Positions 12,514-24,690 of a stretch of 64,000 nt of DNA are shown piece by piece. Under the pieces are notes generated by a model. That model saw only the letters and a program-made list of their open reading frames with translations, did no database searches and was not told where the DNA came from. How positions within the stretch are numbered: position 1 is the first letter of the stretch; each line of letters starts with the position of its first letter. The position numbers were made by a program, and so were the translations under genes. Source of the stretch: Phoronis australis (taxonomy: Eukaryota; Phoronida; Phoronidae); NCBI GenBank assembly GCA_002633005.1, contig NMRA01000002.1, forward strand, positions 1,579,023-1,643,022, written 5' to 3'.

Positions 12514-12552
12514 TACTACTACATGGGCAACACATCATTGCCTGACAGTGAC

Positions 12553-12609
12553 AGGAGGCTGGGGGAGGCTATAGTCCCCCACTTTTTTCAGTGTTGGGTG
12601 CCACCCATG
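12553..12609. repeat. Fragment of the GGGGGCTATAGCCCCC palindromic element
   Basis: This is a partial copy: a G tract, CTATAG, a C tract, then ACTTTTTTCAGTG and a degenerate GCCACCCATG end. Fuller copies are at 23566, 28755 and 46393. Confidence 0.65.
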
Positions 12610-13544
12610 TACTATTAGATCGTATCATGGCAAAAAACATCAGAAAGTAGACAAAAGACCATTTGGGAAGACAAATCACCCTTAACATGAAGAATTTCAT
12701 CATTTATGCAACAAAAACTTTGTAACAACTTTATTTCGAACGGTGAAGTTGCGATGCCATTGAACTTCAACGTAGCCGCTGGTGGCGCTGACATGCGGCG
12801 ACTTAGTGAACTAACGACTGCTGTTTGAAAAGTGCCAATGCGCAGCAGTTTGACAGAATTTCTGAAAATGAAATAATTACCAATTAAAAGAGTGATAACT
12901 TCCTCATCTAAAAATTGGGGGGGCATATTGCGCAACTGGAAAAACATCAATCTCCCGCCCGACCAAAATTAGGCCTTCCGGACGATCGAAAACTCGCCAT
13001 GAAAACTTGGCCTTGACTTCGAGAAAACAACTTGAGGAGATGCGCAAGCATCTAAACTACATCCTGTCCAAATTTCATGTTTGTATTTGAGAGTATAGTG
13101 CTCTTTTGGATAGGAGGAACAAGAGGTACTTTTTCGAAAGTTGATCGCATGGCGGAAAATCGTGCGCTAAAAAAAGCTTACAAAAAATGATTTATCAGCG
13201 ATAATTTGAGACAAAAAGATTACATACTTACAAATAAAGACTAAGGTAACGATTTATAACACAAAATTGTCTTATAGTTAACTTTGAAGTCTGAAATCGG
13301 GTAATTTACCAACGTGGGTTTTACACGGAGGCAGATATGGAGCACCGTGAACTACTTTTTGATTGTCCTCCCTACCAGCAGATCACCCTCGCCGGTTAGG
13401 TTTAGCGTTGTTTTAAGTGCAGCGTTAGTATGCTGGCATTCAGTACTAATTCACTGGAATTTCACTACTCTAAAATTATTTGTGCGACGCAAAAACTAAA
13501 AAAATTCTCATTCAGTCTTCCTTTCACTATTGATGATGTTTCAC

Positions 13545-13581
13545 AAACCGTTTGAAATACAGCATCTTGCCGGTCCGCCAT
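13545..13581 (-). CDS. NUP85: Candidate first coding exon of NUP85
   Basis: A minus-strand ATG in a strong context (ACAATGGCGGAC, which also resembles a YY1 site) opens MADRQDAVFQTV, 67 bp from and divergent to the CRYM start. NUP85 needs an upstream exon ending one base into a codon. The only fitting GT here is T|GTGAAA, which is a weak donor, so an intervening exon may be missing. The assignment rests on position, start context and phase, not on homology. It could also be the start of an unrelated transcript. Confidence 0.3.
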
Positions 13582-13648
13582 TGTTTCCGCTCAATTACAA
13601 ATTTTATAGTTTTCAAATCAACAAGAGTAGATCATGTGACTAGCCAAA
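13582..13648. promoter_or_regulatory. Putative shared NUP85/CRYM start region with an E-box
   Basis: Only 67 bp separate the two divergent ATGs. The segment contains an E-box of the USF/TFE type (TCATGTGAC, 13632-13640) and an AT-rich TTTTATAG stretch. Bidirectional use depends on the NUP85 first-exon assignment, which is uncertain. The CRYM side is firm. Confidence 0.45.
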
Positions 13649-16600
13649 ATGGAAGGCCCTGCTTGGATAGGCGACCAAGATGTGAAGCGTTTGCTCAATT
13701 TTCAGTCACTGGTGTCTAAAATTGAGAAATCGTTTGTCGATTACAGCCAGGGAAAAGTTATTCAACCAGTTAGATCTGTGGTAGCGTCAGAAAATGGGTA
13801 ACTGTCACTATTAAAGGCCCCGTTCTAAGGCGAAATGTAGTCTAACACTGAACAACAACACTAGACACTGGCAGTGCAGACATCATTGTTTACTCCCCGA
13901 TAAACCCAAACATAATTTAGCCAAAGACTGTTTTGAACTGTAGGTTCCCCTGAGTGCATCAGTGTCACCTGAGCAAGTTTTTGTTTGGCCTGTTGTGTGA
14001 AAGGTCGCATTGAAAGTAAGTTTATTTCAAACATCATTGGCATACTAGCCATACTAATCATATGAACTACCTACAGCACTGTATGTTGGGTAGGCTGAGT
14101 AGTAAACCAGTTTAGTGTACCTGCAGAAATATGATATGGATTGTCTACTCATTTTGCACAAAAATAATTGGTAATGTTTCTATTTTTCAAATGCAATTCC
14201 TGTGCTGAATTAATGAGAGCTTTACAAAGGGTTCCGTGATGTCTAGGCTACTCAATCTTAGCTCAGTAATACTAGGCTACATTTTTCTTAATTTTGAGTT
14301 TTGTTGAGAAATGTGAAATGGATGAAAAATTACCATAAAACAAATTTCTGTTTTTTGAAATATATATATATATCAACACAGGATCTAATTTGAACTTTAA
14401 CCTTTTAGGTTCCTCGGCTTGATGCCAACCCTGAGTCAAGAAGACAAGATCATGGGAACGAAGTTAGTGACGTTTTTTCCACAAAACAAAGATGTCCCTT
14501 CACATCATGCTATTATCACTTTGTTTGATGCTACCAATGGGGTGCCCATAGTGGTCAGTAGCTGACAAACTGAAAGACGAGCTATCAGTTCTTGAAGTGA
14601 ATTATTTTATCACTTTTGAAACTGGTATTGTTGTGTTAGTAAATTTTTATTAATCTCTTAAATGGATAGTCTATAATTAATGAGAGAAACTCGTGTGAAC
14701 TAGAGAAACCTAATCATTTTTCATCCAGAGTTTCCACTGGCCACTTTATTTCTGTGAAAGCTTCCCTTTTTGAAGGAAGATTTTGTATAGCACAGTACTA
14801 AAATGGCCATTTGGCTTTATTTAAATTTACTTTCATAGAACATTCTATTCAACGGATTTCCATGGATGATCCATATGTGGGATTGTCTTGTGCACGTCCA
14901 TGCTTTCCAATTGTCAAAATTTTGTTGTGAATGTTTGTCTGAGAAGGTAAAGCTAGACGAATTATTGTCCTTATTTCGATCATGGTTTCTTTTTATTTTC
15001 AAAAATGAATTCATCTAATATTGTTTAATTGACTCTAAACTTCAATGTCTTTCCTGTGTGTATCTTTATCTGTTTACAGATTATGGATGGTGAGTACATC
15101 ACAGCCATGCGAACTGCTGCTGCTTCTGCTGTTGCCACAAAGGTGAGTCACACACAAGTGACATACCATACTTAGTACTCATTCAGGTTTGTTTCAATAT
15201 TGTTTAGTTTTATCACTAGTCAATAGATGGCGTTGCTAGTAACGAGTCAGCCTCTCTCATTCCCACCCATGCTCTGCTTAGCAGTCGCCTCCAGTTTATA
15301 CATCAGGGCCAGTGTCTTTGCGACGCTCGTCTCAAAAGAATTTTAGCTCCCAAAACGTAAACAACACCCCTTTGATATATGGCCAGATTTTGCCCTGGGT
15401 ACCTTGTCATATTAAGTTCGGAAAATGCTTTTTGCCAAAGGAGACATGAAATGGTTCTTTAGGACCATGGATATTCTATTATTTTCGTGCTTATGTGCAG
15501 ACATTTTAATTGCCAATGCTCACATTAGCCCACATCTCAATTTTGAAATTCCTCAATTTAAATGCTTTAGGTTTTAACCCAGACCGGTGCAGCACTAGCA
15601 CACATTTCTGAAGATTGCCCTCTGGAAAAAAAGACTCACTGATATTACAATGATGAGCTGTTGCAATTTCCAACAGTAGTTAAGGATGCCGTTGTTGTGT
15701 ATTGATTTTGTGGTTTACCTGACCTGTATAATAGTAGATACATTTTTAATGGAAACATGTTTTTGTTGAGTCATTCAAAATTTACTTTTTATAAAGATTG
15801 ATATTTTTGATTAACTAAGTATGTAAAAATTCTTTGCAGGTGTAAATAATGTAATCGATAAAATATTAAAAATATATAAAAAGTCAGTCATCATTTTTAA
15901 AACGTATTTGTCTATTTACACCAACCTGTAGCCTGTTTCCATTAGCACGGTTTTTCAGATGTTAGAAATGATGTTTCTACAACACCTTCTCAAAGGACGT
16001 GGAAATCAGTCATGCACTAGATGTAACAATTTTAACTTGATTTCGAGCTGTTCATTGAAGTTTCATATCAGAGGGATGCAAAATTTCTTTGGATCCAATG
16101 GTTACGGGATTATATTAATGACTGGGTTAAAGTTGAAGGAGTGTTTTTGAAACAGGAATTCAAAATTGAAAACTGCAACTGTTTGCTGCAAATTTATTCA
16201 GCACTGATTTACTGTTATTTTTGTTTTAGTACCTTGCAATGGAGAATTCAAAGACGTTGGCCATTCTTGGTTCAGGAGTACAAGCGAGGAGCCATTACAA
16301 AGCATTGTCATCCATTCGCCAGTTTGATCAAGTATGCCGTCTGCTTTCAGTCTTTACTTGTGTGACTGTTACCACAAAAATGACATCCAGCAGACAGTCG
16401 TCTGCTTTCTACTTGACAAATGTGTTTCTTTGATGAAGTGCTTAACATTGGTCCACAAAAAATTACTCTTCAAAAACTTCATTGTACAATCATTATCTTC
16501 ACTGTTGAGTTACTTGGGATAAAATCAACAGTCACTTAATATTTCTCAAATGAGAATTTCACAACATTTAATATTTTATTAACAAGAACATCAACTACGA

Positions 16601-19565
16601 TTAATGTAATCACATCAAAAGTTCCTTGGTTACATGTTAAATGTTCCATTCAAATGCTATTCATAAAAGTGACTATTTATCGTGATACATGATATGGGAC
16701 ATTTAGTTTCAAAGTTCATTCATTTAAGTGATACGAGACCATTTTGGTTCGAAAGGTCATAAAAACGTCATTTTACCATCTGTTCTGTTGTAATTATTTA
16801 TGCTTTGATTGAATATTAAACTGATAGATTTGTTTTTGCTTGTGATATTTTGCCGACACCAACATAAAGTTAACTGCTGAACAGCATTTAGTAGACCCAA
16901 AATTATTTTCAAATTGATGTTATCTAAGATGCGCAGAAAAATACTAAAAACATTTAGAATTATTGAAGCTTTTTGTTGTGAAACGAGATAAAAATAAATG
17001 AGTTAACAGTTCTGGAAGTTCCGGTAGATATTGTTGATCAAGCAAAATTTGAAATCTTGGTATAGTCACACAAAGCTACCGTGGCGTTTCACCCATCTAG
17101 AGGTTAAGAGTGAACATTTCTCCAAAGTCCTTGTTTTGATAGACTGATATTCGTATGATAATTTTGCTTGAGTTGTCTTCAAAATAGGTCAGGATATGGT
17201 CAAGGTCGTATGACAATGCGAGACGTCTGGCTGCAGAAATTGGTGCCGAAGCATGTGAAAACGTAAAAGAAGCAGTGCATGATGCTGATGTCATAGTTAC
17301 CGTGACTTCATCAACTACACCGGTCTTGATGAAGGATTGGGTAAAAGAGGGCGCTCATATCAACGGTGAGTTGTGTTGGAACTGTCTTTTTCAGTCAGGA
17401 ATATATTTGAGTGCAATTAGGTATACTTTGAGTGGGAATATGCTTTAAGTTTGCATAGGCGAATTTAGGGGAAACTTCTCAACCCCCCTTCCAGCGCCCC
17501 TTCAAGCCAAAAATGACAGCATACCATTTTAGTTAAGGTCATGTTGCAAATGCGGTAACTGATCTACTACACACAATAGGAACTTTCCTGATATGTAGTC
17601 CTCTTGACAACGATGGGACTTGTACAAATCTATTGACGAAGTACAACGGCGCTGTGTAAAGAGCGGAGTTTTTAATGAAAAACAAAAGGTGCCATAGTAC
17701 GAATTTTAGTCATGTTGTTCCAACCACCACAAACACAGCTCCTCACCATTGTCAACATTTCTTTAATAAATTTGAAAATATCAAGTAACCTCTCCAGTCG
17801 AATGCTGACAACTGGAAGCCAGGTCATGTGGTATTGTTCGTTCATGTTACTAAGTCACTTGGGAAGCCAACATCAGTCTAGTGGCTTATTAGTTGTCTTT
17901 GTTCTATACTTCTAGGATTTCAGTGTCGTTTATTTACTTGTCACCAAGTCTTTTTTCATACTTACAAATGATAGAGTTTTTAACGTTTAAAGACATTTCT
18001 GGTTCTTCAGCTGTTGGAGCTTGTCGACCTGACCAACAGGAGTTGGACCCAGAATTAGTTAGACACTCACAGTTGTATGTGGACTCAATAGATGGCGCTA
18101 AGAAAGAGTCAGGCGATGTCATCTTGTCAAAGGTAAAATTGGTTGTTATGTTCTTTTTTCTTTTGTTATTTGGGGGGAAGACATCGAATCAACTGAAAAC
18201 CAAACGTACAACATTGGGAAAGCAGTAACAGTTAGTTGCCCATTGGGAAATGCTATGTAGCACATAATGACATGTGATGTAATGAAATTTGTCCAGCTCA
18301 TACAAAAACAGTTACAAGTTTTTATGTACAGTTTACTGTTTAAGATAAAATAAATGTGCAAAGTAAACATTTTTTTTTTCTTTGCAGGCTACTATTCATT
18401 CTGAAATTGGGGAGATGCTACTTGGAAAAGTAGAGGTGTCAAAGGAAAAAACAACCGTTTTCAAATCTCTAGGCAAGTGTAACAAATGCAGATATGCTTC
18501 GATATCATCATCTTTTTATTTCTTTATGTACTGGTCTCAAAAACATTGCATGACAGACAGGATTTATTTTAGCCTTAGAAAGTGAATAGCCAACAAACAC
18601 CTAGACCACGTACACTGTTGTACACAATTTGATACATGTGTACATTCAAACTTACAAGTGATTTTGCCCTGTTAATGAGCTGGCTAAAAATCTATATTGG
18701 TCTCAAAACATTCCGGTTTCGTTTTTCGCCAACTATACAGGGTGAAATGCAGCCTTAAACATTTAGTTTTCATTTATCTGGCTGTTTTACTTTAAGAAAG
18801 AGTTTGTTTATTGTACCATCTCAGATTTTTGAAAATGATTTTAACATTTTATGACTGTTGCTGCTGCGCTTCATTGAAATTGATTAATCTCTCTTTTTGT
18901 CAGCTAGCAAAGCCAAATCATTGGTGTCCTGTGATGACTTGCATCTCATGAACCAATCAAACTTCATACCCATCTAGTTGATCTGGCTGACCCAGTGTAC
19001 AGCAGGAGAGTAGATTAAGTGCAGGCAGCCATTTAGAACTCGTTATATTTTGAATTGTGTTGAACAAGATGTGATTATTAAAGCTAAAACATGTAGTTGG
19101 TTTTGGTCTTTTTTAATTGATGTAGTGGTGCAGAATTTTTACTTGTTGACTCTGAACACGTCACCTTATGCCAGCTGAAATGGGTCGCATGCTTTTTTCA
19201 AAAAATGCCAGACAAAGGTTTTGAAGGGATTCGGTTGCAAACCAGAAACAATTATCCTCAGGCCTTAGCAGTGAGTTATAATCTTAACGACGGAGCATTC
19301 CATTGTGTAAGTTTCTTGCATGAAAAACAAGATCATGCAAAACATGTGAACGAAATGCATGTGATACGCTCTTAAGCTCAACAGCAAAATGGTCACCTGT
19401 GGAGCAAAGGTATCTGGAAATGTCTTGCATTATAGAATGCGCCCTCAAAAGGCTTCTGAATTGACTTCACTGAATCAGTATTTTTCTTTCACAGGTATGG
19501 GAGTGCAAGACTTGGTGGCTGCTAAACTTGTGTGGGATTGTCACAGCAGAGAGAAAGGACTATGA
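13649..19565 (+). CDS. CRYM: Mu-crystallin / ketimine reductase, complete, eight exons
   Basis: The product is an NAD(P)H-dependent ketimine reductase of the ornithine cyclodeaminase/mu-crystallin family; the vertebrate orthologue is cytosolic and binds thyroid hormone. Exons are 13649-13797, 14409-14553, 15080-15142, 16230-16331, 17188-17365, 18011-18132, 18388-18472 and 19495-19565. The phases close exactly to 304 residues, near the human length of about 314. Recognisable segments are VIQPVRSVV, GLMP, GTKLVTFF, IMDGEYITAMRTAAASAVAT, the Rossmann glycine motif GSGVQA (about residues 133-138), VTVTSSTTPVL, EGAHINAVGACRPDQQEL, LYVDSIDGAKKESGD and EKTTVFKSLGMGVQDLVAAKLV. The start is the first ATG, aligned with the family N terminus. 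Intron 7 is GC-AG; the other introns are GT-AG. Confidence 0.96.
18473..19494 (+). other. CRYM: CRYM intron 7 with a GC-AG splice pair
   Basis: The exon ends CTAG and the intron begins GCAAGTGT, the usual consensus for a GC donor. The acceptor is TTTCTTTCACAG. Reading on instead gives a tail without homology, whereas the GC splice restores SLGMGVQDLVAAKL. A weak donor of this kind is often regulated, so an alternative C terminus is possible. Confidence 0.85.
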
Positions 19566-19648
19566 TTGTCACACATTCTCTGGACCATGTCCAGTTTGAA
19601 CCCAGAGGCCAGCAGTGTAGGCATTGACCTCGTTAACATATCAAAGAC

Positions 19649-19654
19649 AATAAA
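19649..19654 (+). terminator. CRYM: CRYM poly(A) signal AATAAA
   Basis: AATAAA lies 84 bp after the stop codon, in TCAAAGACAATAAATTTCTG. It is the first canonical signal downstream of CRYM and fits a short 3' UTR. Confidence 0.65.
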
Positions 19655-21590
19655 TTTCTGTAAGAGGTCTGTGCGTCGGTTTCTAACTTAAGCGATGTTT
19701 AATGACGATATTGTTGATGACTTAAGAGACCAGTCTGTGAGACGTTGCCCCCTTACATTATTTGGCATTGGTATGACCTCGGGTGTGCTCCGTGTTTTGC
19801 AAGAAACTCGCAAAAGTAGATTCAGGCAAGACCACAGAAATTATGCAGCCAAAGGTTTGGCGATTATGCTTTGGATTTTATTGGTGTACGCTAGCAAATT
19901 GGAAGCTACTGAAATGATTATTTCAGAGAATTTGGAATGTTGAATTTGAATAGAATAGACATTTTCTGTTTCGTAAGCAAATGTTTCTCGCCTGTTTCGT
20001 GTCTTGCCTTGACGGAACGCACCCAAGTTTAAAAAATTTGAAGACTACAATTTCAGCCGTGGCTTATGCTGTATTATGTATTTGATTGCTTTTCTTTTTT
20101 AAGCTTGCAAAACATTTAGGAAAATAAACAATGTTTTGTGCCGTGGATAGGTTGGCATTCAGTTAGTTTTACCTCATTATGTAACATTTTTTAATTGATT
20201 TTCGCAAGCAGTTTTTTTAATACTCTAGTGTCTATTTGAAAGGTTGAGGAATTTGATTTTGTAAACTGATCTAGAGACTACTCTAACTGTTACTTTGTAC
20301 TGGTAATACATGTGATACTAAGGGAAGTAAAAATGTGAATCCAATGATTATGTGAAATCATTCACATCCAAGGTGTCCTAACTTAATTCACAAATATCCA
20401 GGCTGGAATGTATTCCCTGTATCAAGACGCGGAGTAGGACTTGCACCCTTTGGTTGATAAACATTCCAAATCTCACGTGGGATAGTGAAATAAGGCAAAT
20501 GCTACCTCACATGTTGAGCAAACTATAAAACATAACTCACAAAACAAAAATATTCAACTTTCAATGTACTTGACGTCATCCCTATTCAGTGTGGTGGATC
20601 AGACACGAGACCATCTTCTATGGAAAAACTTAAGGCCATGTTCGAAGCGCGTTTCAATCAAATCATAATTTCTGGCCAAATTGTAATTAAATGTGCGTTA
20701 AGACTAGTCTGCCATGGTTTCGCACCACCAACATCAATAGAATTGATAAGACGCCTTGGAAATAGATCGTATAACATTAGAGTAAGAACATAAGTGTGGC
20801 AAAAACTCATCATACTGTCTGTCCTTGTGTATTGGCTAAACGGTTGCATTCCAAGTATTCATCACCAAAGTATATCAAATTATGCAAAATAAACATAGTT
20901 TTATTTGAAGCGGACACAGACAAGGAGTGTAAGATTACACGGTGACTACGCTATAATCTGATAATGACACCATCGGTCACTGAGTTATAAACAGAAATAA
21001 CTAAAATCCCAACATAACTATAAAACTTAAAACTACCTTCAAAAAAAAGATCCAGCTACAATTTTTGATACCCACTAATGTTTAGCTTCATATTAAGATA
21101 CCTTAAAGAAATAGTAAACATGGGGCCTGAAAGTTTACTAAAACGTTGCAACTTCACAGCATTTTTATACGCAACCTAACAGTATAAATGGAGACTTGTC
21201 ACCAGTGGAGCAATTCTCTGTTCGACATTAAAAAATATGAGCTTGCGACATTTTAGTGAAACGGGCACCAGAACCTAATGTACAATCAGTGAGTGGACTG
21301 AACCTGGTTTCGTTTCACTCTTCTTGAGATCGTTTAAGTGGTACTGATACCAGACTTCATGACTTCCTTTAACGATGGCAAAATTAATTAGTTGTCCATA
21401 GACACAAAGCAGTATAGTTGAAGACGGTAACCACTCAAAAATATCATTTAAACAATTTAGTGATGGATACAAATTAGCTAAGAAAATGTGAGGTTGGGAA
21501 ACCTTAAGCTAAAACAACTTAAAAATAGACTAGAACATATATGCACTTTGTACGCGATTTCCATAGCATAAGTTGTGGTTTGGCCGGTCG
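19655..21590. other. Convergent CRYM-UNG intergenic region
   Basis: About 1.9 kb lie between the tail ends of CRYM (+) and UNG (-). I see only short ORFs without recognisable motifs. A TTTATT near 20,900 could be the UNG poly(A) signal on the minus strand, but this is weak. No RNA gene or element is evident. Confidence 0.4.
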
Positions 21591-22607
21591 TTACAGCAAA
21601 GACATAGGTAAATTGCTCCAATCGATCTGTGCCTTTCCCTTCTTCTTCAAGTAGGCATTAGCTTTAGAGAAGTGATTACAGTCGAAGAATCCACGGTGAG
21701 CTGACAATGGTGAGGGGTGGACACCCTTCAAAACACAGTGCTTCTTGGTGTCTATGCATGATCCCTTCTTCTGTGCGTATGAGCCCCACAGTAAGAAGAC
21801 CACGTCCTTCTGGTTATTGTTCAACCATCGGATGACTGCATCCGTAAATTTTTCCCAGCCCTGGTCCTTATGCGAGTTGGCCTGAGACGCTCTCACAGTC
21901 AGACAGGCGTTAAGAAGCAGAACCCCTTGTTTGGCCCATCCAGTCAAATTTCCATGCTCTGGTCGCTTGAACCCGGGTATATCGGTCTCCAGTAGTTTAT
22001 ACATATTGATTAAACTTGGAGGGGGTGGGACCCCAGCTTGCACTGAAAAACAAAGCCCGTGAGCCTGCCCGGGACCATGGTAGGGGTCTTGACCGAGGAT
22101 GACAACTTTAACATCGGTGACGTCACACATCTGGGTCCACGAGAACACCTGGTGAGATGGCGGATAAATGGTGTATTTCTGTCGTTCTTTGTCCACAAAC
22201 CTACACAGCTTTTTGAAATAGTCTTTGGAGAACTCGGCTTGCAGTGCCTCAAACCAGGTTGTTCCCATGTTCTTAATGAGTCCCAGAGAGTTCGTTTGCG
22301 CAAGTTTCATTCTGGCAGCCATCCTGTTGTCCTCCATTCTTTGCTTCTGTTCAGGAGATACCGCCTGCTTCACATCCAAGCGAGGTTTTTTAACAGGTGT
22401 GCCATCACCTTGCGCTTTCCCAACGTCACATGGCCCGGACTTCATGCGTTTCTTTGCCATTTCAGTTTCACTATCTAGTTTCGCGTTGGCATTCAGATGT
22501 TTATCGTCTGTAGATTGATTTATCGATGCCGATGACGATGTCAGCACCGGCGGCTTCTTGGCTGGAATGGATTTGAAAAATGCCGATATCTTTTGTTGAC
22601 CAATCAT
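21591..22607 (-). CDS. UNG: Uracil-DNA glycosylase, nuclear type, intronless
   Basis: UNG removes uracil from DNA at the start of base excision repair. One uninterrupted frame gives 338 residues from the ATG at 22607. I chose this ATG because [11 protein letters not shown] matches the nuclear UNG2 start and forms a PCNA-interacting PIP box (QxxIxxFF); the frame stays open upstream only to a TTG at 22637. A basic, disordered linker of about 100 residues follows, then the catalytic domain. It has GQDPYHGP (water-activating Asp, about residue 174), HGLCFSV (uracil-stacking Phe), PPPPSL (Pro-rich loop), [11 protein letters not shown] (uracil-reading Asn) and [12 protein letters not shown] (catalytic His about 297 and the intercalating Leu). 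All key residues are present. Vertebrate UNG has several introns; this copy has none, so it may be an old functional retrocopy. A splice acceptor just upstream (AATAACAG) could add an alternative, mitochondrial-type N terminus. Confidence 0.97.
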   Translation of the reverse strand: MIGQQKISAFFKSIPAKKPPVLTSSSASINQSTDDKHLNANAKLDSETEMAKKRMKSGPCDVGKAQGDGTPVKKPRLDVKQAVSPEQKQRMEDNRMAARMKLAQTNSLGLIKNMGTTWFEALQAEFSKDYFKKLCRFVDKERQKYTIYPPSHQVFSWTQMCDVTDVKVVILGQDPYHGPGQAHGLCFSVQAGVPPPPSLINMYKLLETDIPGFKRPEHGNLTGWAKQGVLLLNACLTVRASQANSHKDQGWEKFTDAVIRWLNNNQKDVVFLLWGSYAQKKGSCIDTKKHCVLKGVHPSPLSAHRGFFDCNHFSKANAYLKKKGKAQIDWSNLPMSLL

Positions 22608-22727
22608 CGCAGGTGTGCTGAACTGACTGTTATTCAAATAATTACAAACAAACCTAGAAATTTATATTGTCCGTCCGTTTTAAACTGGCACAAGTCTTCA
22701 GAAAGACGACGGCCTGCGCGACTCAGA

Positions 22728-22736
22728 TTTCCCGCC
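22728..22736. promoter_or_regulatory. E2F-like site upstream of UNG
   Basis: TTTCCCGCC matches the E2F core TTTSSCGC. It lies about 120 bp upstream of the UNG start codon, inside a locally CpG-richer stretch (GACGACGGCCTGCGCG). E2F control of UNG at the G1/S boundary is known in mammals; here it is inferred from the motif only. Confidence 0.5.
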
Positions 22737-23565
22737 ACACGATTATATGTTAAGGTCAAGGTCATCAAGTTTTAAAAACAACAATTGCAGGGGGTGAGCC
22801 GGGTGGGCTCTCTGCTTGCAGTACGAGATTTCATGTTTTGTGTCATTCATTTGTTTTCGATTCTGTTGATAAGAAAAGTCTCGAAAATCTAGAAAATCAC
22901 TAGGTGGACCTTAGCTGTTTGAAAAGACGCATAACTAGGGTGCATTCCATTAGCCGGACAGCGCGCGGGTTCACAATGAAACGAGAGGCCCGAAAACATA
23001 ACAAAAGATTAAAGCTACCTCGAAATCTTGCTACTTTATATGCAACACTTACGATTGGTAGTGAGCCGAGTAACACTGAATTTTGTCACAGACAAGAGAC
23101 GGGTTCACTGCTTGAAAGTACAGTTCCATTCTAGTCCTCTCGAGTCATGAGGAGATAAGAGAAAGCAGCATTTGCACCGCAACACCATTATCACAACTTC
23201 AGCTTACAACAATTTTGACACGTTTACTTTCACATCTGCATTAGCAGATTCATCTTTTGCAAAATGAGATTATGATGGTTATCGGGTTGTGCGTGTGGGA
23301 CCTTGGAAAACTCTTGATTTTGGTTAACTTCGGAATGTCGTATCTCCGAGTCAGTAGAGTGAGTGATTTCCATGAAGTTTTCACTGAGAGGGAAAAATGT
23401 AAATTAAAAAGATTAGAGAAACCACTAGCTTTTGAATTCGTCTCATCTCGATACCGGCTGCATGCAGTCACGAGTTCGCCGAAAATGTACAATTATTCAT
23501 ATTCTCACGGAGTCAGTGCCATGAACATTCATTCTGTAAGCTCAGGAAGGCCTACTATGCTCTAG

Positions 23566-23708
23566 CATGGGCGGCGCACCATAGGGGGCTGGGGCTATAG
23601 CCCCCCCCCCACTTTCAGTGCTACGCCGCACGTACATGGTATAGGCGATGCACCGGGGGGCTGTCGGGGACTTTAGCCCCCCCACTTTTCTGTGCTGCAC
23701 CGGCCATG
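23566..23708. repeat. Two tandem copies of a ~70-bp palindromic element (ATGGGCGGCGCACC family)
   Basis: Each unit starts near ATGGGCGGCGCACCATAGG, has a central G tract-CTATAG-C tract palindrome, then ACTTTTCAGTGCT, and ends with the inverse (GCGCCGCCCAT, here degenerate). The ends and the centre are both self-complementary, so each unit can fold into a hairpin. The second unit here is more diverged. Confidence 0.75.
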
Positions 23709-24339
23709 TCTAGGCATGCACTGTTCTCCAAAACGCTGGGATTACTCATTTAAAATGTTTCACTTCAAGTTGTTTGATGGGCTTATTGCCGCGCAATCAA
23801 TAGGACTTAACAACTGAAGGTGCCTTAAACGAAAGGATAATAGAGAAAACTATAGATCATTTTCTGAGATTTTATCTACAACTTTTAACATTAAAATGTG
23901 GTCATGTTATTGGTCCTCTTATTTTGCTATGAAAGTACCTTAATTCTTGTTTGCTAAGTATTAGTAAAAAGGCATGTTCACGTGACTTAATTAATGGCAG
24001 ATTGGTAAAAATCAAATTTTACTGAATTTTTACTGATGATTGTCTAAATCTTGTTTCTATGGTCCCACATTAGGCTACATAACTACTTTTTGTCACCCGC
24101 TGTACATATGTGGGAGATATGGCATGCACGACCGTCTGCCTGTACGTCCGACACAATGTCGTTGGCGTGATTTGTCCCCCGCACAGCCCGATGTGGGAGA
24201 CATAATATTCACAAAGTCTGTCTGTATGTCACACAATGACGTCACTAAGAGGCCTGATTATCAGGGTAAAGTGATTTAAGAGCCTATGACAACACACATT
24301 TTCGGATGGCATGTGGAACCTGCTACTCGAAATGGCCAT

Positions 24340-24690
24340 TTTGCCGCCGGGGCGTCATGAAGATGCACTGCCGGTAACGGCACAATACGTGGGTCCGGCC
24401 AACCGGGCCGCCTACAGTGCTGACTGGCGCTAACCAGCGGTCTTGGTGGCGGACTGCACCACCAAGTAGTTGCCACGGACGCGGACCCGTGCATGCATGT
24501 CTGGCCGATTTAATTCCGCCGCACCTGTTCCACTGAGGGCCGCCCGCCCACAGATGCAGGCAGCTCGCGGTATCAACGCGTCGCTTGGCTAATCAAAACG
24601 TCGGCTTGAGACTGAAATTGCGGCCCGTGGGATTTCTTCGCCCGCCCGAGAGGCCAAAAACTAGAATGACCCCCGAACGCCCAATTTTAA
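24340..24690. other. GC-rich island without a recognised gene
   Basis: This is a marked rise in G+C and CpG relative to the AT-rich surroundings. It includes a hairpin, CTTGGTGG/CCACCAAG, near 24442-24466. No reading frame or RNA signature that I recognise is present. It may be a transposon fragment or horizontally acquired sequence; I cannot distinguish these. Confidence 0.4.

Larger units (their letters stand above)
10611..13544. other. Probable NUP85 first intron with dispersed repeats
   Basis: I found no convincing exon on either strand here. The region holds the dispersed hairpin element at 11528-11612, a G/C-tract element at 12352-12513 and a short piece of the GGCTATAGCC family at 12553-12609. 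A minus-strand ATG near 12790, opening MSAPPAATLKF, could be an alternative NUP85 start but lacks a strong donor in the right phase. Short ORFs elsewhere look random. Confidence 0.4.

Noticed and set aside
22059-22518. Plus-strand ORFs of 97-139 codons opposite UNG
   Set aside because: They are antisense shadows of the UNG coding sequence, without their own homology.
22608-22637. UNG start at 22637
   Set aside because: That codon is TTG. The ATG at 22607 gives the MIGQ...FF start typical of nuclear UNG.
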